Shown: piece after piece, positions 1-6,451 of the stretch
Position numbering within the stretch: the first letter of the stretch is position 1
Layout: each line of letters opens with the position of its first letter
Source: JAULUH01 sp032111745
GTDB taxonomy: Bacteria; Chloroflexota; Anaerolineae; JAAEKA01
Direction of reading: 5' to 3'
DNA: 12,310 nt
Assembly: GCA_032111745.1 (NCBI GenBank)
Contig: JAULUH010000242.1
Span: forward strand, 1-12,310
Translations under genes and position numbers: made by a program
Notes under the pieces: generated by a model
Seen by the model: only the letters and a program-made list of their open reading frames with translations
Database searches by the model: none
Told to the model about the DNA's origin: nothing

Positions 1-1424
1 GTGCTCCACAACAGCTGGCGCAGCTCGCCGGTCTGCCAGCTGTTGTGGAGCACGGCGGTGCCGTCTGCGCCGAAACGCAGGGCATCTACGGGCAGTGCGG
101 GCACTTCACCGGTGGCGATGGCGCTGGGCCGGCGGAAGGCTACCGGGAGGCCGTCGAGGGTGCCGACTTCCACCAGCAGCAGCCAGCTGGCCGGGCCGGC
201 CAGCCAGGCCTCGACCAGGCGGCCATAGGTCTCCATCCAGACCTCTTTGGACATGTGGTCGGGATCGAGACTCTGGTCGCCCTTGTGCCAGTACCACGTG
301 CGGTAGCCGGAGGTATCCAGCAGCAGGTCGCGCTGGATGGTGTGGAGCAACTCCTGGAACCGCCGGATACCGTACCAGGTGTCAGCCTCCAGGCGGGTGG
401 TGAGGGACAGCAGCCACAGGCCGAGCAGGAAGAGCGCCGTGGTGGGTAGCTCTGGCGTAGCCCAGGCATAGAGTGGGCGCAGGGTATAGCCCTCGACATG
501 GTCCAGGGCCAGGTCCAGGAGGGTCCACGAACCGAGCCGGTGCTGTCCCTCGGGGAGGGGGGCGATGGCGAGGTTGCGCAGCAGGCTCACGCGTTGGGCT
601 GGGATGCCCGTGTGCCACACGTCCAGGGCGGCGGGGTCGACCTCCAGGCGGGCCTGGCCTTGTGGCGAGACAACGGTACAGAAGCCGGCTGTGGCCAGCT
701 GTTCCAGCAGGAAGCGGGCCAGGTGGTGCGGCTCGCCTGCGGGGTAGCCCCAACGCTCCAGGACCTCAGAGGCGACCAGGCTGGGGCGGGCCGCGCGGGG
801 CGGGTTCGCCTTGACTTGGGGGTGGCTTGGGGGCCGAGCAGGGGGTGCAAGGTGAGCCGCCGGGCGCTCGCCCTGGACGACGGAGAGCAGGTAGTGGGCG
901 TGCTGATCGATCTCAGTCAGGGTCATGGCCCGGGCATGGGGCTGGCTGCCTGGGAAGTGCAGACCGGGCACGGAGAGGGCAGGCAGCCATTCCCGGAACA
1001 GATCCGGTCCATCGTAGCCGTCGTCTTCGTCGCCAAAGATTAGCAGGCGGGCCTGCAGGTTTTGCAGCAGCCCGCGGGTGGCGCCCAGGGTGAGCTTCAG
1101 GCCGCTCAGGGCCAGGGCTTTTTGCAGGGACCGGGCGGGATCAGCGGCCAGCTGTAGCGCGAGCAGCCAGCTCAGGGCGGTACGCTCCCGGTCTGGCAGC
1201 TCCTGGAATGCGGCCCGCATGCGCTTTTCGTCGGCCAGGTAGCCCACGACCTGGTCCACCAGGCCGGCCTTGCCCGTACCCTTCAAAGGCCACCCCCACA
1301 GGCGGGCGCCCTGGCGCAGCGTGGTGACGGAGGTGGTCTCCACCAGCCGGCGTAGCTGCTTGTGCAATTGGGCATCGGCAGCGGCCGGGGTAGAAGAGGC
1401 GAGGGCCGGGCTACCAGGTGGCAT
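1..1424 (-). CDS. XPB-associated, SAP-like N-terminus protein (partial, runs off left edge)
   Basis: An uninterrupted frame of 474 codons starts at the ATG at 1424-1422 and reaches the window edge without a stop, so the C-terminus is missing. The ATG lies inside the last codons of the XPB helicase gene (14-base overlap), which suggests translational coupling. Residues about 31-65 resemble a SAP-type helix-turn-helix DNA-binding motif (L36, G44, G49, K52, L55). Residues about 70-180 are helical and Leu-rich with an acidic GDEDDGYDGP turn; a Pro/Ala-rich linker covers about 185-215; a helical, Trp-rich region follows (LGLWLL, DTWYGIRRF, YRTWYWHKGD). Actinobacteria such as Mycobacterium also place a 'helicase-associated' protein beside XPB, and I infer a similar partner role in DNA repair. 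It shows no Walker motifs in the visible part and does not look like Bax1, the archaeal XPB nuclease partner. The frame is secure; the function is a guess from context. Confidence 0.82.
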   Translation of the reverse strand, partial: MPPGSPALASSTPAAADAQLHKQLRRLVETTSVTTLRQGARLWGWPLKGTGKAGLVDQVVGYLADEKRMRAAFQELPDRERTALSWLLALQLAADPARSLQKALALSGLKLTLGATRGLLQNLQARLLIFGDEDDGYDGPDLFREWLPALSVPGLHFPGSQPHARAMTLTEIDQHAHYLLSVVQGERPAAHLAPPARPPSHPQVKANPPRAARPSLVASEVLERWGYPAGEPHHLARFLLEQLATAGFCTVVSPQGQARLEVDPAALDVWHTGIPAQRVSLLRNLAIAPLPEGQHRLGSWTLLDLALDHVEGYTLRPLYAWATPELPTTALFLLGLWLLSLTTRLEADTWYGIRRFQELLHTIQRDLLLDTSGYRTWYWHKGDQSLDPDHMSKEVWMETYGRLVEAWLAGPASWLLLVEVGTLDGLPVAFRRPSAIATGEVPALPVDALRFGADGTAVLHNSWQTGELRQLLWS

Positions 1425-3246
1425 GGTCGCGCTCCGGGTCGTAGGCGGGCAGGTCCTCCTGGTAGAGGATCTCGTACTTGTAGCCCTGCTCGGTGAGGAA
1501 CATCTGGCGTTTGGCGCCGAAGGTGTGGTCCTTGGTGTCGCGCATGACGATGGCGTAGAAATGGGCCGGGCGGCCGTCGCGCTTGGGGCGCAGGATGCGG
1601 CCCAGGCGCTGGGCTTCCTCCTGGCGGGAGCCGAAGGTGCCGCTGATCTCGACGGCGACGCTGACGTCGGGCAGGTCGATGGCGAAGTTGGCCACCTTGG
1701 AGACCACCAGGCAACGCAGCTCGCCCGTGCGCATCTGCTGGTACAGCTGCTGGCGCTGCCGCACGGGGGTCTTGCCGGTGAGCAGGGGGGCGTTCAGGCG
1801 CTGCGCGGCCTGCTCGAGCTGGTTCAGGTAAGTGCCGATGACCAGCACCTGGTCGCCCGGGTGGCGGGCGATCAGCTGCTCGACCACGGGCAGCTTGGCC
1901 GGGTCGGTGGCGGCGATGGCGAACTGGGTGCGGTTGTCGGCCAGGGCATACTCCAGGCGGCGCCCCGGCGCCATGTCCAGCCGGATCTCGTGGCAGTGGG
2001 CGGTGGCGATCCAGCCCTGGCGCTCCAGGTCCTTCCAGGGCACGTCGTACTTCTTGGGGCCGATCAGGGCGAAGACGTGGTCCTCCTTGCCGTCCTCGCG
2101 CACCAGGGTGGCGGTGAGGCCCAGGCGGCGCCGGGCCTGCAGCTCGGCGGTCATGCGGAACACGGGCGCGGGCAGCAGGTGCACCTCGTCGTAGATGATC
2201 AGGCCCCAGTCCCGCTGGTTGAACAGCTGGAAGTGGGGGAAGAGCTGGGGAGAGGGCGCAGCGCTGAGCTCGTCTACCTCGTCGTCGCCGGCCCCATCCC
2301 AGCCGTTGCCGGTCTCCGCGGCCGCCGGCCCGGTGCCATCCCCATCGGGCGCCGCCTGGCCGCGGCGCCGCCGGTGGCGGTAGGTGAGGATCTGGTAGGT
2401 GGTGATAGTGACCGGCCTGATCTCCTTGACGTCGCCCGTGTATTCGCCGACCGCGGCGGGGTCGAGGCTGGTCTTGTCCAGCAGCTCGTCGATCCACTGG
2501 CGCACGGCCACGGTGTTGGTGGTGAGGATCAGGGTGTTGGTCTGCAGGGTCTCCATGGCGCCCATGCCGACCATGGTCTTGCCGGCGCCGCAGGGCAGCA
2601 CGATGACGCCGGAGCCGCCGCGGGCCGAGCCCTCGGCGTGGAAGACGGCCACGGCATCCTGCTGGTAGTGGCGCAGGCTGAAGGGCTGGCCGTTGTGCAG
2701 CATGGAGGAGCGCAGGGCGAAGGCCAGCGCGGCGCCGTCCACGTAGCCGGCCAGGTCCTCGGCGGGGAAGCCGATGTCGACCAGGGCCTTCTTGACGTGC
2801 CCGCGCATAGCAGGGTTGACGCGCACCGTGTTGGCGTCGATCTCGGCCAGGATGAACTGGCGCACCTTGCGCTGGCGGCTGACCTCCAGCAGCAGCAGGG
2901 GGTCCTCTGCCGTGAGCAGAAGCTCGCCGGCCGCGCCCTGGCGCAGCTTGAGGCGGCCGAAACGGCTGACGTAGTCGCGCACGTCGGCGCGGATATTGCC
3001 CGGCAGGTCGTACTTACCGTAGCGGTCGAGGACGTCGATGATGGCGGCAGCGTCGAGGCCGCTGGCCGCGGCGTTCCACAGCGAGAGGGGGGAGAGGCGG
3101 TAGGTGTGGATGTGCTCGGGGCTCTTCTCGAGCTCGGCGAAGCGGGCCAGGGCGTCGCGCGCCTCGGGGTATTGGGGGTTGTCGACCTCCAGCAGGATGG
3201 AACGGTCGCTCTGGACGACCATGGGGTTGGACGCGTTGATTGGCAC
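1411..3246 (-). CDS. XPB-type 3'-5' DNA helicase (SF2)
   Basis: ATP-dependent superfamily 2 helicase of the XPB/ERCC3 group, expected to unwind DNA in repair. The 611-residue protein has an N-terminal XPB/Ssl2-like domain (about 1-110, containing PEHIHTYRLSPLSLWNAA), a damage-recognition-like region (about 115-175), and the helicase core. Visible motifs are Q-region RHYQQDA (192-198), Walker A LPCGAGKT (217-224, K223), DEVH (353-356), motif III GLTAT (376-380), the XPB RED triad (R383-E384-D385) and motif VI QRLGRILRPK (546-555). The GTG start at 3246 is chosen because AGGAG (3256-3260 on the plus coordinates) sits nine bases upstream, with a good promoter just before it; an ATG at codon 9 is the alternative. 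An unusual arginine-rich then acidic insert at 291-334 separates TYQILTYR from FPHFQLF. The stop overlaps the start of the downstream partner gene. Family assignment is very firm. Confidence 0.96.
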   Translation of the reverse strand: MPINASNPMVVQSDRSILLEVDNPQYPEARDALARFAELEKSPEHIHTYRLSPLSLWNAAASGLDAAAIIDVLDRYGKYDLPGNIRADVRDYVSRFGRLKLRQGAAGELLLTAEDPLLLLEVSRQRKVRQFILAEIDANTVRVNPAMRGHVKKALVDIGFPAEDLAGYVDGAALAFALRSSMLHNGQPFSLRHYQQDAVAVFHAEGSARGGSGVIVLPCGAGKTMVGMGAMETLQTNTLILTTNTVAVRQWIDELLDKTSLDPAAVGEYTGDVKEIRPVTITTYQILTYRHRRRRGQAAPDGDGTGPAAAETGNGWDGAGDDEVDELSAAPSPQLFPHFQLFNQRDWGLIIYDEVHLLPAPVFRMTAELQARRRLGLTATLVREDGKEDHVFALIGPKKYDVPWKDLERQGWIATAHCHEIRLDMAPGRRLEYALADNRTQFAIAATDPAKLPVVEQLIARHPGDQVLVIGTYLNQLEQAAQRLNAPLLTGKTPVRQRQQLYQQMRTGELRCLVVSKVANFAIDLPDVSVAVEISGTFGSRQEEAQRLGRILRPKRDGRPAHFYAIVMRDTKDHTFGAKRQMFLTEQGYKYEILYQEDLPAYDPERDHATW

Positions 3247-3266
3247 TGGTGTGGGCTCCTGTGGGC

Positions 3267-3295
3267 AGTGTACCGAGGGATGGAGGTTGCGTCAA
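3267..3295 (-). promoter_or_regulatory. Predicted promoter of the XPB helicase operon
   Basis: On the minus strand TTGACG (plus coordinates 3290-3295) and TACACT (3267-3272) are separated by 17 bases, a near-consensus housekeeping sigma arrangement. Transcription would start near 3260, giving a leader of about 14 bases that begins at the AGGAG ribosome binding site of the GTG start at 3246. The match is seen by eye; activity is inferred. Confidence 0.65.
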
Positions 3296-3321
3296 ATGGG
3301 GGAATACAGACTCCGGAGGCG

Positions 3322-3349
3322 CACCGCAGAGGCGCAAAGAACGCAAAGG
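3322..3349. repeat. Dispersed-repeat-like segment (CGCAGAGGCGCAAAG type)
   Basis: The segment contains CGCAGAGGCGCAAAG followed by AACGCAAAGG, a sequence that resembles a short repeat I remember as scattered between genes in many unrelated bacterial genomes. It has an internal imperfect period (GCGCAAAG, ACGCAAAG). Only one copy is in this window, so the repeat status rests on recall, not on comparison. Confidence 0.45.
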
Positions 3350-3358
3350 GGAACAGGA

Positions 3359-3386
3359 CCAGAGGAGTCCAGAGCCAGAGGAGTCC
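3359..3386. repeat. 12-base direct repeat, 16-base period
   Basis: CCAGAGGAGTCC occurs exactly at 3359-3370 and again at 3375-3386, separated by AGAG. It lies in non-coding DNA between the dispersed-repeat-like segment and the CHAT promoter. It may be a tandem duplication or a paired protein-binding site; nothing decides between these. Confidence 0.6.
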
Positions 3387-3462
3387 GTGCCCGCCCGTGC
3401 GCTTGCGCCTGCCGGCATCTTGTTCCGCGACTTTGAGAGTCCGCCCAGAGTCACCTCAACGA

Positions 3463-3492
3463 TTGGCCTGGTGCTCTGGCCCGTGCTAGAAT
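3463..3492 (+). promoter_or_regulatory. Predicted promoter of the CHAT gene
   Basis: TTGGCC (3463-3468) and TAGAAT (3487-3492) are spaced 18 bases apart, a fair sigma-70-like match. Transcription from here would give a leader of about 100 bases before the ATG at 3600, long enough to contain the inverted repeat at 3501-3547. Activity is inferred. Confidence 0.5.
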
Positions 3493-3500
3493 GACGGCGT

Positions 3501-3547
3501 GATCAGCCGTTCAGTGCCGCGGGATGGCGCGCTGCGCCGGGCTGATC
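3501..3547 (+). promoter_or_regulatory. Foldable leader of the CHAT gene (nested inverted repeats)
   Basis: GATCAGCC (3501-3508) pairs with GGCTGATC (3540-3547), and inside the loop GGCGC (3526-3530) pairs with GCGCC (3534-3538) across GCT. The nested arms could form a branched stem in the CHAT mRNA leader, or serve as an operator just downstream of the promoter. It does not match a riboswitch class I know. Confidence 0.45.
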
Positions 3548-3599
3548 CGGAGCTGGCTGTAAGCTCTCGTCATCCTGGCCCGGGAAAGGGGATTCGGCT

Positions 3600-4424
3600 A
3601 TGGCACGTCGCGATCAGATCCTCAAGCTCTTGGACATCCACCGCCGCAGCCTGGAGGTGCTGGAGCAGCAGCGGGCGATATTCGGCGCCAGCACGCCGGT
3701 GCCTGTGGTGCTGGAGATGGAGGACCGGCAGGCAGCGATCGCGCGGCTGGAGGCGGAGCTGGCTGGCCTGGAGGGAGAAGGCGGCACCGCCGAGCCAGCC
3801 AGGGAGGTGGGGCGGGAGGCGGAACCAGGGACTGCCGGGGTGACAATCCTGTTCCTGGGCGCCAATCCGACGGATACGGTGCGCCTGCGGCTGGACGAGG
3901 AGGTGCGGGGGATCGACGCGGCCCTGCGCCAGGCGGAGCACCGGGACGCGTTCGAGCTGGAGCAGCACTGGGCGGTGCGCGCGGGTGACTTGCAGGGGCT
4001 GTTGCTGCGCTACCGGCCGGAGGTGGTGCATTTCAGTGGCCACGGGAGCGAGGCCGGGGAGATCATGCTGGAGGATAGCCAGGGGAGGGCGCGGCCGGTG
4101 TCGAAGGCGGCCCTGGGGCAGCTGTTCTCGGTATTGAAGGACGACGTGCGGGTGGTGGTGCTGAACGCCTGTTATTCGGAGCCCCAGGCAGAGGCGATCG
4201 CCGAGCACGTGGACTGCGTGGTGGGGATGGCGGATGAGATGGGGGACGCGGCGGCGGCCGGCTTCTCGGCGGCGTTCTACCAGGCATTGGCCTACGGGCG
4301 GAGCGTGCAGACGGCGTTCGACCTGGCGTGCAACCAGGTGTCGTTGGAGGGCCTGGAGGACGAGAAGGTGCCACAGCTGCTGGCACCGCACAGCGATCCC
4401 GCGCAGGTGGTGCTGGTGGGGTGA
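3600..4424 (+). CDS. CHAT-domain protein, predicted caspase-like cysteine protease
   Basis: A 274-residue protein with a short helical N-terminal domain (about 1-57; RRDQILKLLDIHRRSLEVLE, then a second helix RQAAIARLEAEL), a Gly/Glu/Pro-rich linker (58-78), and a CHAT domain (about 80-274) of the caspase/separase-related clan. The CHAT catalytic pair is present: H148 in VVHFSGHG and C191 in VVLNACYS. The N-terminus resembles the small adaptor-like domains seen in front of STAND ATPases and other effectors in Chloroflexota and cyanobacteria. There is no signal peptide, membrane segment or TPR array, so it is probably cytosolic. AAAGGGG lies eight bases before the ATG. Relatives are linked to conflict systems and regulated proteolysis, but this copy has no obvious sensor, nuclease or substrate gene beside it, so its target is unknown. 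Family call firm; protease activity and role inferred. Confidence 0.9.
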   Translation: MARRDQILKLLDIHRRSLEVLEQQRAIFGASTPVPVVLEMEDRQAAIARLEAELAGLEGEGGTAEPAREVGREAEPGTAGVTILFLGANPTDTVRLRLDEEVRGIDAALRQAEHRDAFELEQHWAVRAGDLQGLLLRYRPEVVHFSGHGSEAGEIMLEDSQGRARPVSKAALGQLFSVLKDDVRVVVLNACYSEPQAEAIAEHVDCVVGMADEMGDAAAAGFSAAFYQALAYGRSVQTAFDLACNQVSLEGLEDEKVPQLLAPHSDPAQVVLVG

Positions 4425-4452
4425 GTAGAGACGCAAGATCTTGCGTCTCTAC
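4425..4452. terminator. 28-base perfect palindrome, copy 1 (bidirectional terminator-like repeat)
   Basis: Arms GTAGAGACGCAA and TTGCGTCTCTAC flank GATC, making a perfect palindrome that begins directly after the CHAT stop codon. It is followed by GTTGTG, as is copy 2 at 4474. Its place between converging genes suits a bidirectional transcription stop, though there is no strong T-run. The sequence resembles palindromic repeats I recall from cyanobacteria and Chloroflexota. Confidence 0.75.
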
Positions 4453-4473
4453 GTTGTGGATGGTGTGCCGGGC

Positions 4474-4501
4474 GTAGAGACGCAAAATCTTGCGTCTCTA
4501 C
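4474..4501. terminator. Palindromic repeat, copy 2
   Basis: The same arms (GTAGAGACGCAA, TTGCGTCTCTAC) as copy 1 flank AATC instead of GATC, a single base change, and again GTTGTG follows. The copies start 49 bases apart. It lies just beyond the nrfA stop (4509-4511) and may end nrfHA transcription on the minus strand. Confidence 0.75.
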
Positions 4502-4508
4502 GTTGTGT

Positions 4509-5825
4509 TCAGGGGACGACCTGGGCCTGGGGCTGGGGGAGGGTGTTTTGGACCTGGAGGGCTTTGAGCTCGGCCTGGCGGGCCAGGTCGATGGATTCGG
4601 CCAGGACGCGGGCGGCTTCCTGGGGGCTGTGGAAGCCGGTGCTGTTCTCGGAGGAGATGAAGTCCCAGCGCATGCTGCTGGCGCGGTGGAGCTGGAGGGC
4701 CTCGGCGAGCTGCTCGTCGGTGGCGCCGGCGTTGCGGGCGGCGACGATGGCGTCGATGGCGGCCAGAAGGGCCTCTTCGCTGCGGCGCAGCAGGCTGGCG
4801 GTAGTGTTCTGGATGTCGGTCACCCGGTTCTTCATCTCTTCCTCGGACCACTTGTGACAGGTGAGGCAGGCGCTCTGGATGTTGTCGAGCGGGCTACGCA
4901 CCCAGTGGTCGGAGACTTTGACGCTGCCCTCGCGCATGTAGGGCATGTGGCAGTCGGCGCAGGCGACGCCGGAGCGGGCATGCATGCCGGTGCTCCAGAG
5001 CTCGAACTCGGGGTGCTGCATCTTCAGCATCGGCGCGCCGGTCTCGGCGTGGACCCAGTCCTTGAAGCCGGCATCCTCGTAGTATTTCTCGATGCCGTCG
5101 ATGGAGAGCCCTTCGGTCCAGGGGAAGGTGAGCACCTTGTTGTCGCCCTGGAAATAGTACTCGACGTGGCACTGGGCGCAGACGTAGGTGCGCATATCCT
5201 GGCGGGTGGCCTTTTCGAGGTCGATGCCCCGGGCCGCCATGGCGTTCTGGAAGGCCGGCCGCGTGATGCGCAGGGCCATGGTGTCGGGGTCATGGCAGTC
5301 GGCACAGGAGGAGCCCAGGTGGAGCTTGTCCTTGAGGTCGTTGTAGGGGGTCTTGTTGAACTCCTCCCAGCCCATCTCGGCGATGAGCTGCGGGACCTCG
5401 GCGGCGTGACAGTTGGCGCAGGCGCCGGGCTGATCGACGATTTTCACCCGCTCGGTCTCGGCCTGGTCGATCTGGGCGTAGTAGTGCCCGCGGTCCTCGT
5501 TGTGGTCCTTGCTGAAGGCGTAGCCGGCCCAGATGCGGACCATGGCCGGGTAGCGCTCAAGCTTGCTGTAGGGCTCGGAGCCGCCGTAGGCAGTCTGGCC
5601 GTAGTTCTCCTCTGTCCTGACGAAGCTGTCGTACTCGCTGGGGAAGTTCTGGCCCCAGACCGCGGGATCGAGCTCGTCAGGCCCGATTTCCACGACCTTG
5701 AGGGGGTACTGGGCCTCCTCCACTTTGCGGCCGGTGATGTTCACCAGGAGGGCGGCGACCGCGGCGGTGAGGGCCGCGGCGACGAGGAAGATGCCTATGT
5801 AGATCCAGATCGATCGCTTGCGCAT
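4509..5825 (-). CDS. nrfA: Cytochrome c nitrite reductase, pentaheme subunit NrfA (CXXCH type)
   Basis: Catalyses the six-electron reduction of nitrite to ammonium on the outer face of the membrane. The 438-residue protein has one N-terminal hydrophobic segment (about 7-28) that could be an uncleaved anchor. Five heme motifs are seen: CANCH (136-140), CADCH (174-178), CAQCH (216-220), CADCH (289-293) and CLTCH (320-324). Other NrfA signatures are R112 in EDRGHYY, the Tyr in HVEYYF after heme 3, KVLTFPW (230-236), the catalytic-type H271 in MQHPEFEL, and H399 in STGFHSP. The first heme motif has His where E. coli and Wolinella enzymes have Lys; CXXCH forms are known, for example in Campylobacter. 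AAGGA lies six bases before the ATG. The gene follows nrfH by 22 bases, so the two are clearly an operon. Assignment is very firm. Confidence 0.97.
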   Translation of the reverse strand: MRKRSIWIYIGIFLVAAALTAAVAALLVNITGRKVEEAQYPLKVVEIGPDELDPAVWGQNFPSEYDSFVRTEENYGQTAYGGSEPYSKLERYPAMVRIWAGYAFSKDHNEDRGHYYAQIDQAETERVKIVDQPGACANCHAAEVPQLIAEMGWEEFNKTPYNDLKDKLHLGSSCADCHDPDTMALRITRPAFQNAMAARGIDLEKATRQDMRTYVCAQCHVEYYFQGDNKVLTFPWTEGLSIDGIEKYYEDAGFKDWVHAETGAPMLKMQHPEFELWSTGMHARSGVACADCHMPYMREGSVKVSDHWVRSPLDNIQSACLTCHKWSEEEMKNRVTDIQNTTASLLRRSEEALLAAIDAIVAARNAGATDEQLAEALQLHRASSMRWDFISSENSTGFHSPQEAARVLAESIDLARQAELKALQVQNTLPQPQAQVVP

Positions 5826-5847
5826 GGTGAATCCTTGCTAGTGCCGC

Positions 5848-6321
5848 TCACCGGCCGTGGCCGGGGTTGCTATGACACGACGTGCAATATCGCTCCTCGC
5901 CCTCGGCGCTGGCATGGACCTGGCTGACCGTGGTGGCGTGGCATTCGACGCAGTTGTGCTGCGCCACTTCGGCGTTCATGGCGCGAATACGGATAGGGTC
6001 CGGGAAGTTGCCAGTGGTGAAGGCCAGGCTGTGGTTGAAGCCGTTGACGCCCTTGACGATCCACTTGCCGGGGAAGGTGTGGGGGGCGTGGCAATCGTTG
6101 CAGGTGGCGACGGCCTTATGGGTGGAGCGGTTCCAGCTATCGAACTGGTCGCGCATGACGTGGCAGTTGACGCAGGAGGCGGGGTCGTTGGACAGGTAGG
6201 AGAGGCCCTCGGCGTAGCGGAAGGTGAAGAGGCTCAGGCCGAGCATGATGCCCATGACGGCTACGGTGGCCATGGTCCAGCCACGGATGCGGGGCAGTTG
6301 GGGAGTGTTGGGGTCAGGCAT
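5848..6321 (-). CDS. nrfH: Tetraheme quinol dehydrogenase NrfH (NapC/NirT family)
   Basis: Membrane-anchored cytochrome that takes electrons from the quinol pool and passes them to NrfA. The 157-residue protein has a single transmembrane helix (about 15-36) and four CXXCH motifs at 50-54, 74-78, 124-128 and 146-150. The first reads CVNCHVM, with the methionine typical of the NrfH heme 1. The start ATG at 6321 puts the helix near the N-terminus as in the family; the same frame stays open upstream to about 6807, but that part is the antisense shadow of the FAD-subunit region and has no NrfH likeness. The ribosome binding site is weak (GAGAAAAG). It stands directly ahead of nrfA. No clear promoter is visible, but the upstream gap holds several palindromes. 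Confidence 0.95.
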   Translation of the reverse strand: MPDPNTPQLPRIRGWTMATVAVMGIMLGLSLFTFRYAEGLSYLSNDPASCVNCHVMRDQFDSWNRSTHKAVATCNDCHAPHTFPGKWIVKGVNGFNHSLAFTTGNFPDPIRIRAMNAEVAQHNCVECHATTVSQVHASAEGEERYCTSCHSNPGHGR

Positions 6322-6381
6322 GCTGTGCTTTTCTCGACGTGGGTGGCGGACCGGCTGAGGCCCGGACGCCGCGAACTGAGA

Positions 6382-6446
6382 AGAGCCTCGGCTCTGTAGC
6401 GGCTCTAGCCTAGAGTAGCCGACAGGGTCCGGCTTGTCTGTGACAA
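6382..6446. promoter_or_regulatory. Cluster of three short palindromes upstream of nrfH
   Basis: Three perfect inverted repeats lie in the 130-base gap between the FAD-subunit stop (6452) and nrfH (6321): AGAGCC-TC-GGCTCT (6382-6395), CTCTAG-C-CTAGAG (6403-6415) and TTGTC-TGT-GACAA (6434-6446). Read on the minus strand, the first could act as a weak terminator for the upstream operon (followed by TCTCAG, no T-run), while the other two are sized like operators for dimeric regulators. None matches an NrfHA regulator site that I can name. Confidence 0.45.
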
Positions 6447-6451
6447 AAGTC

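Larger units (their letters stand above)
3247..3599. other. Non-coding divergent region between XPB and CHAT genes
   Basis: The 353-base gap carries the minus-strand XPB promoter, a dispersed-repeat-like segment (3322-3349), a 12-base direct repeat CCAGAGGAGTCC at 3359-3370 and 3375-3386, the plus-strand CHAT promoter (3463-3492) and a foldable leader (3501-3547). Open frames across it have Arg/Pro/Gly-rich translations with no recognisable domain or ribosome binding site, so I call no gene here. I see no tRNA or other known structured RNA. Confidence 0.7.

Noticed and set aside
1270..3489. A 739-codon plus-strand open frame antisense to the XPB gene
   Set aside because: It mirrors the helicase gene, is rich in Gly/Ala/Val/Leu/Gln with no domain, and is the expected by-product of strong G/C third-position bias in the true gene.
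3240..3494. Small plus-strand open frame in the XPB-CHAT gap
   Set aside because: Begins inside the XPB gene, has no ribosome binding site, and its translation runs through repeat sequence with an Arg/Pro/Glu bias and no known motif.
4425..4501. Palindrome pair considered as a CRISPR array
   Set aside because: Only two copies with a 21-base spacing, fully palindromic units and no cas genes; better explained as a REP-like or terminator repeat.
4503..5927. A 474-codon plus-strand open frame opposite nrfA
   Set aside because: Crosses the nrfA start and the nrfA-nrfH gap and has a repetitive Gly/Val/Leu-rich translation; the minus strand encodes five heme motifs.
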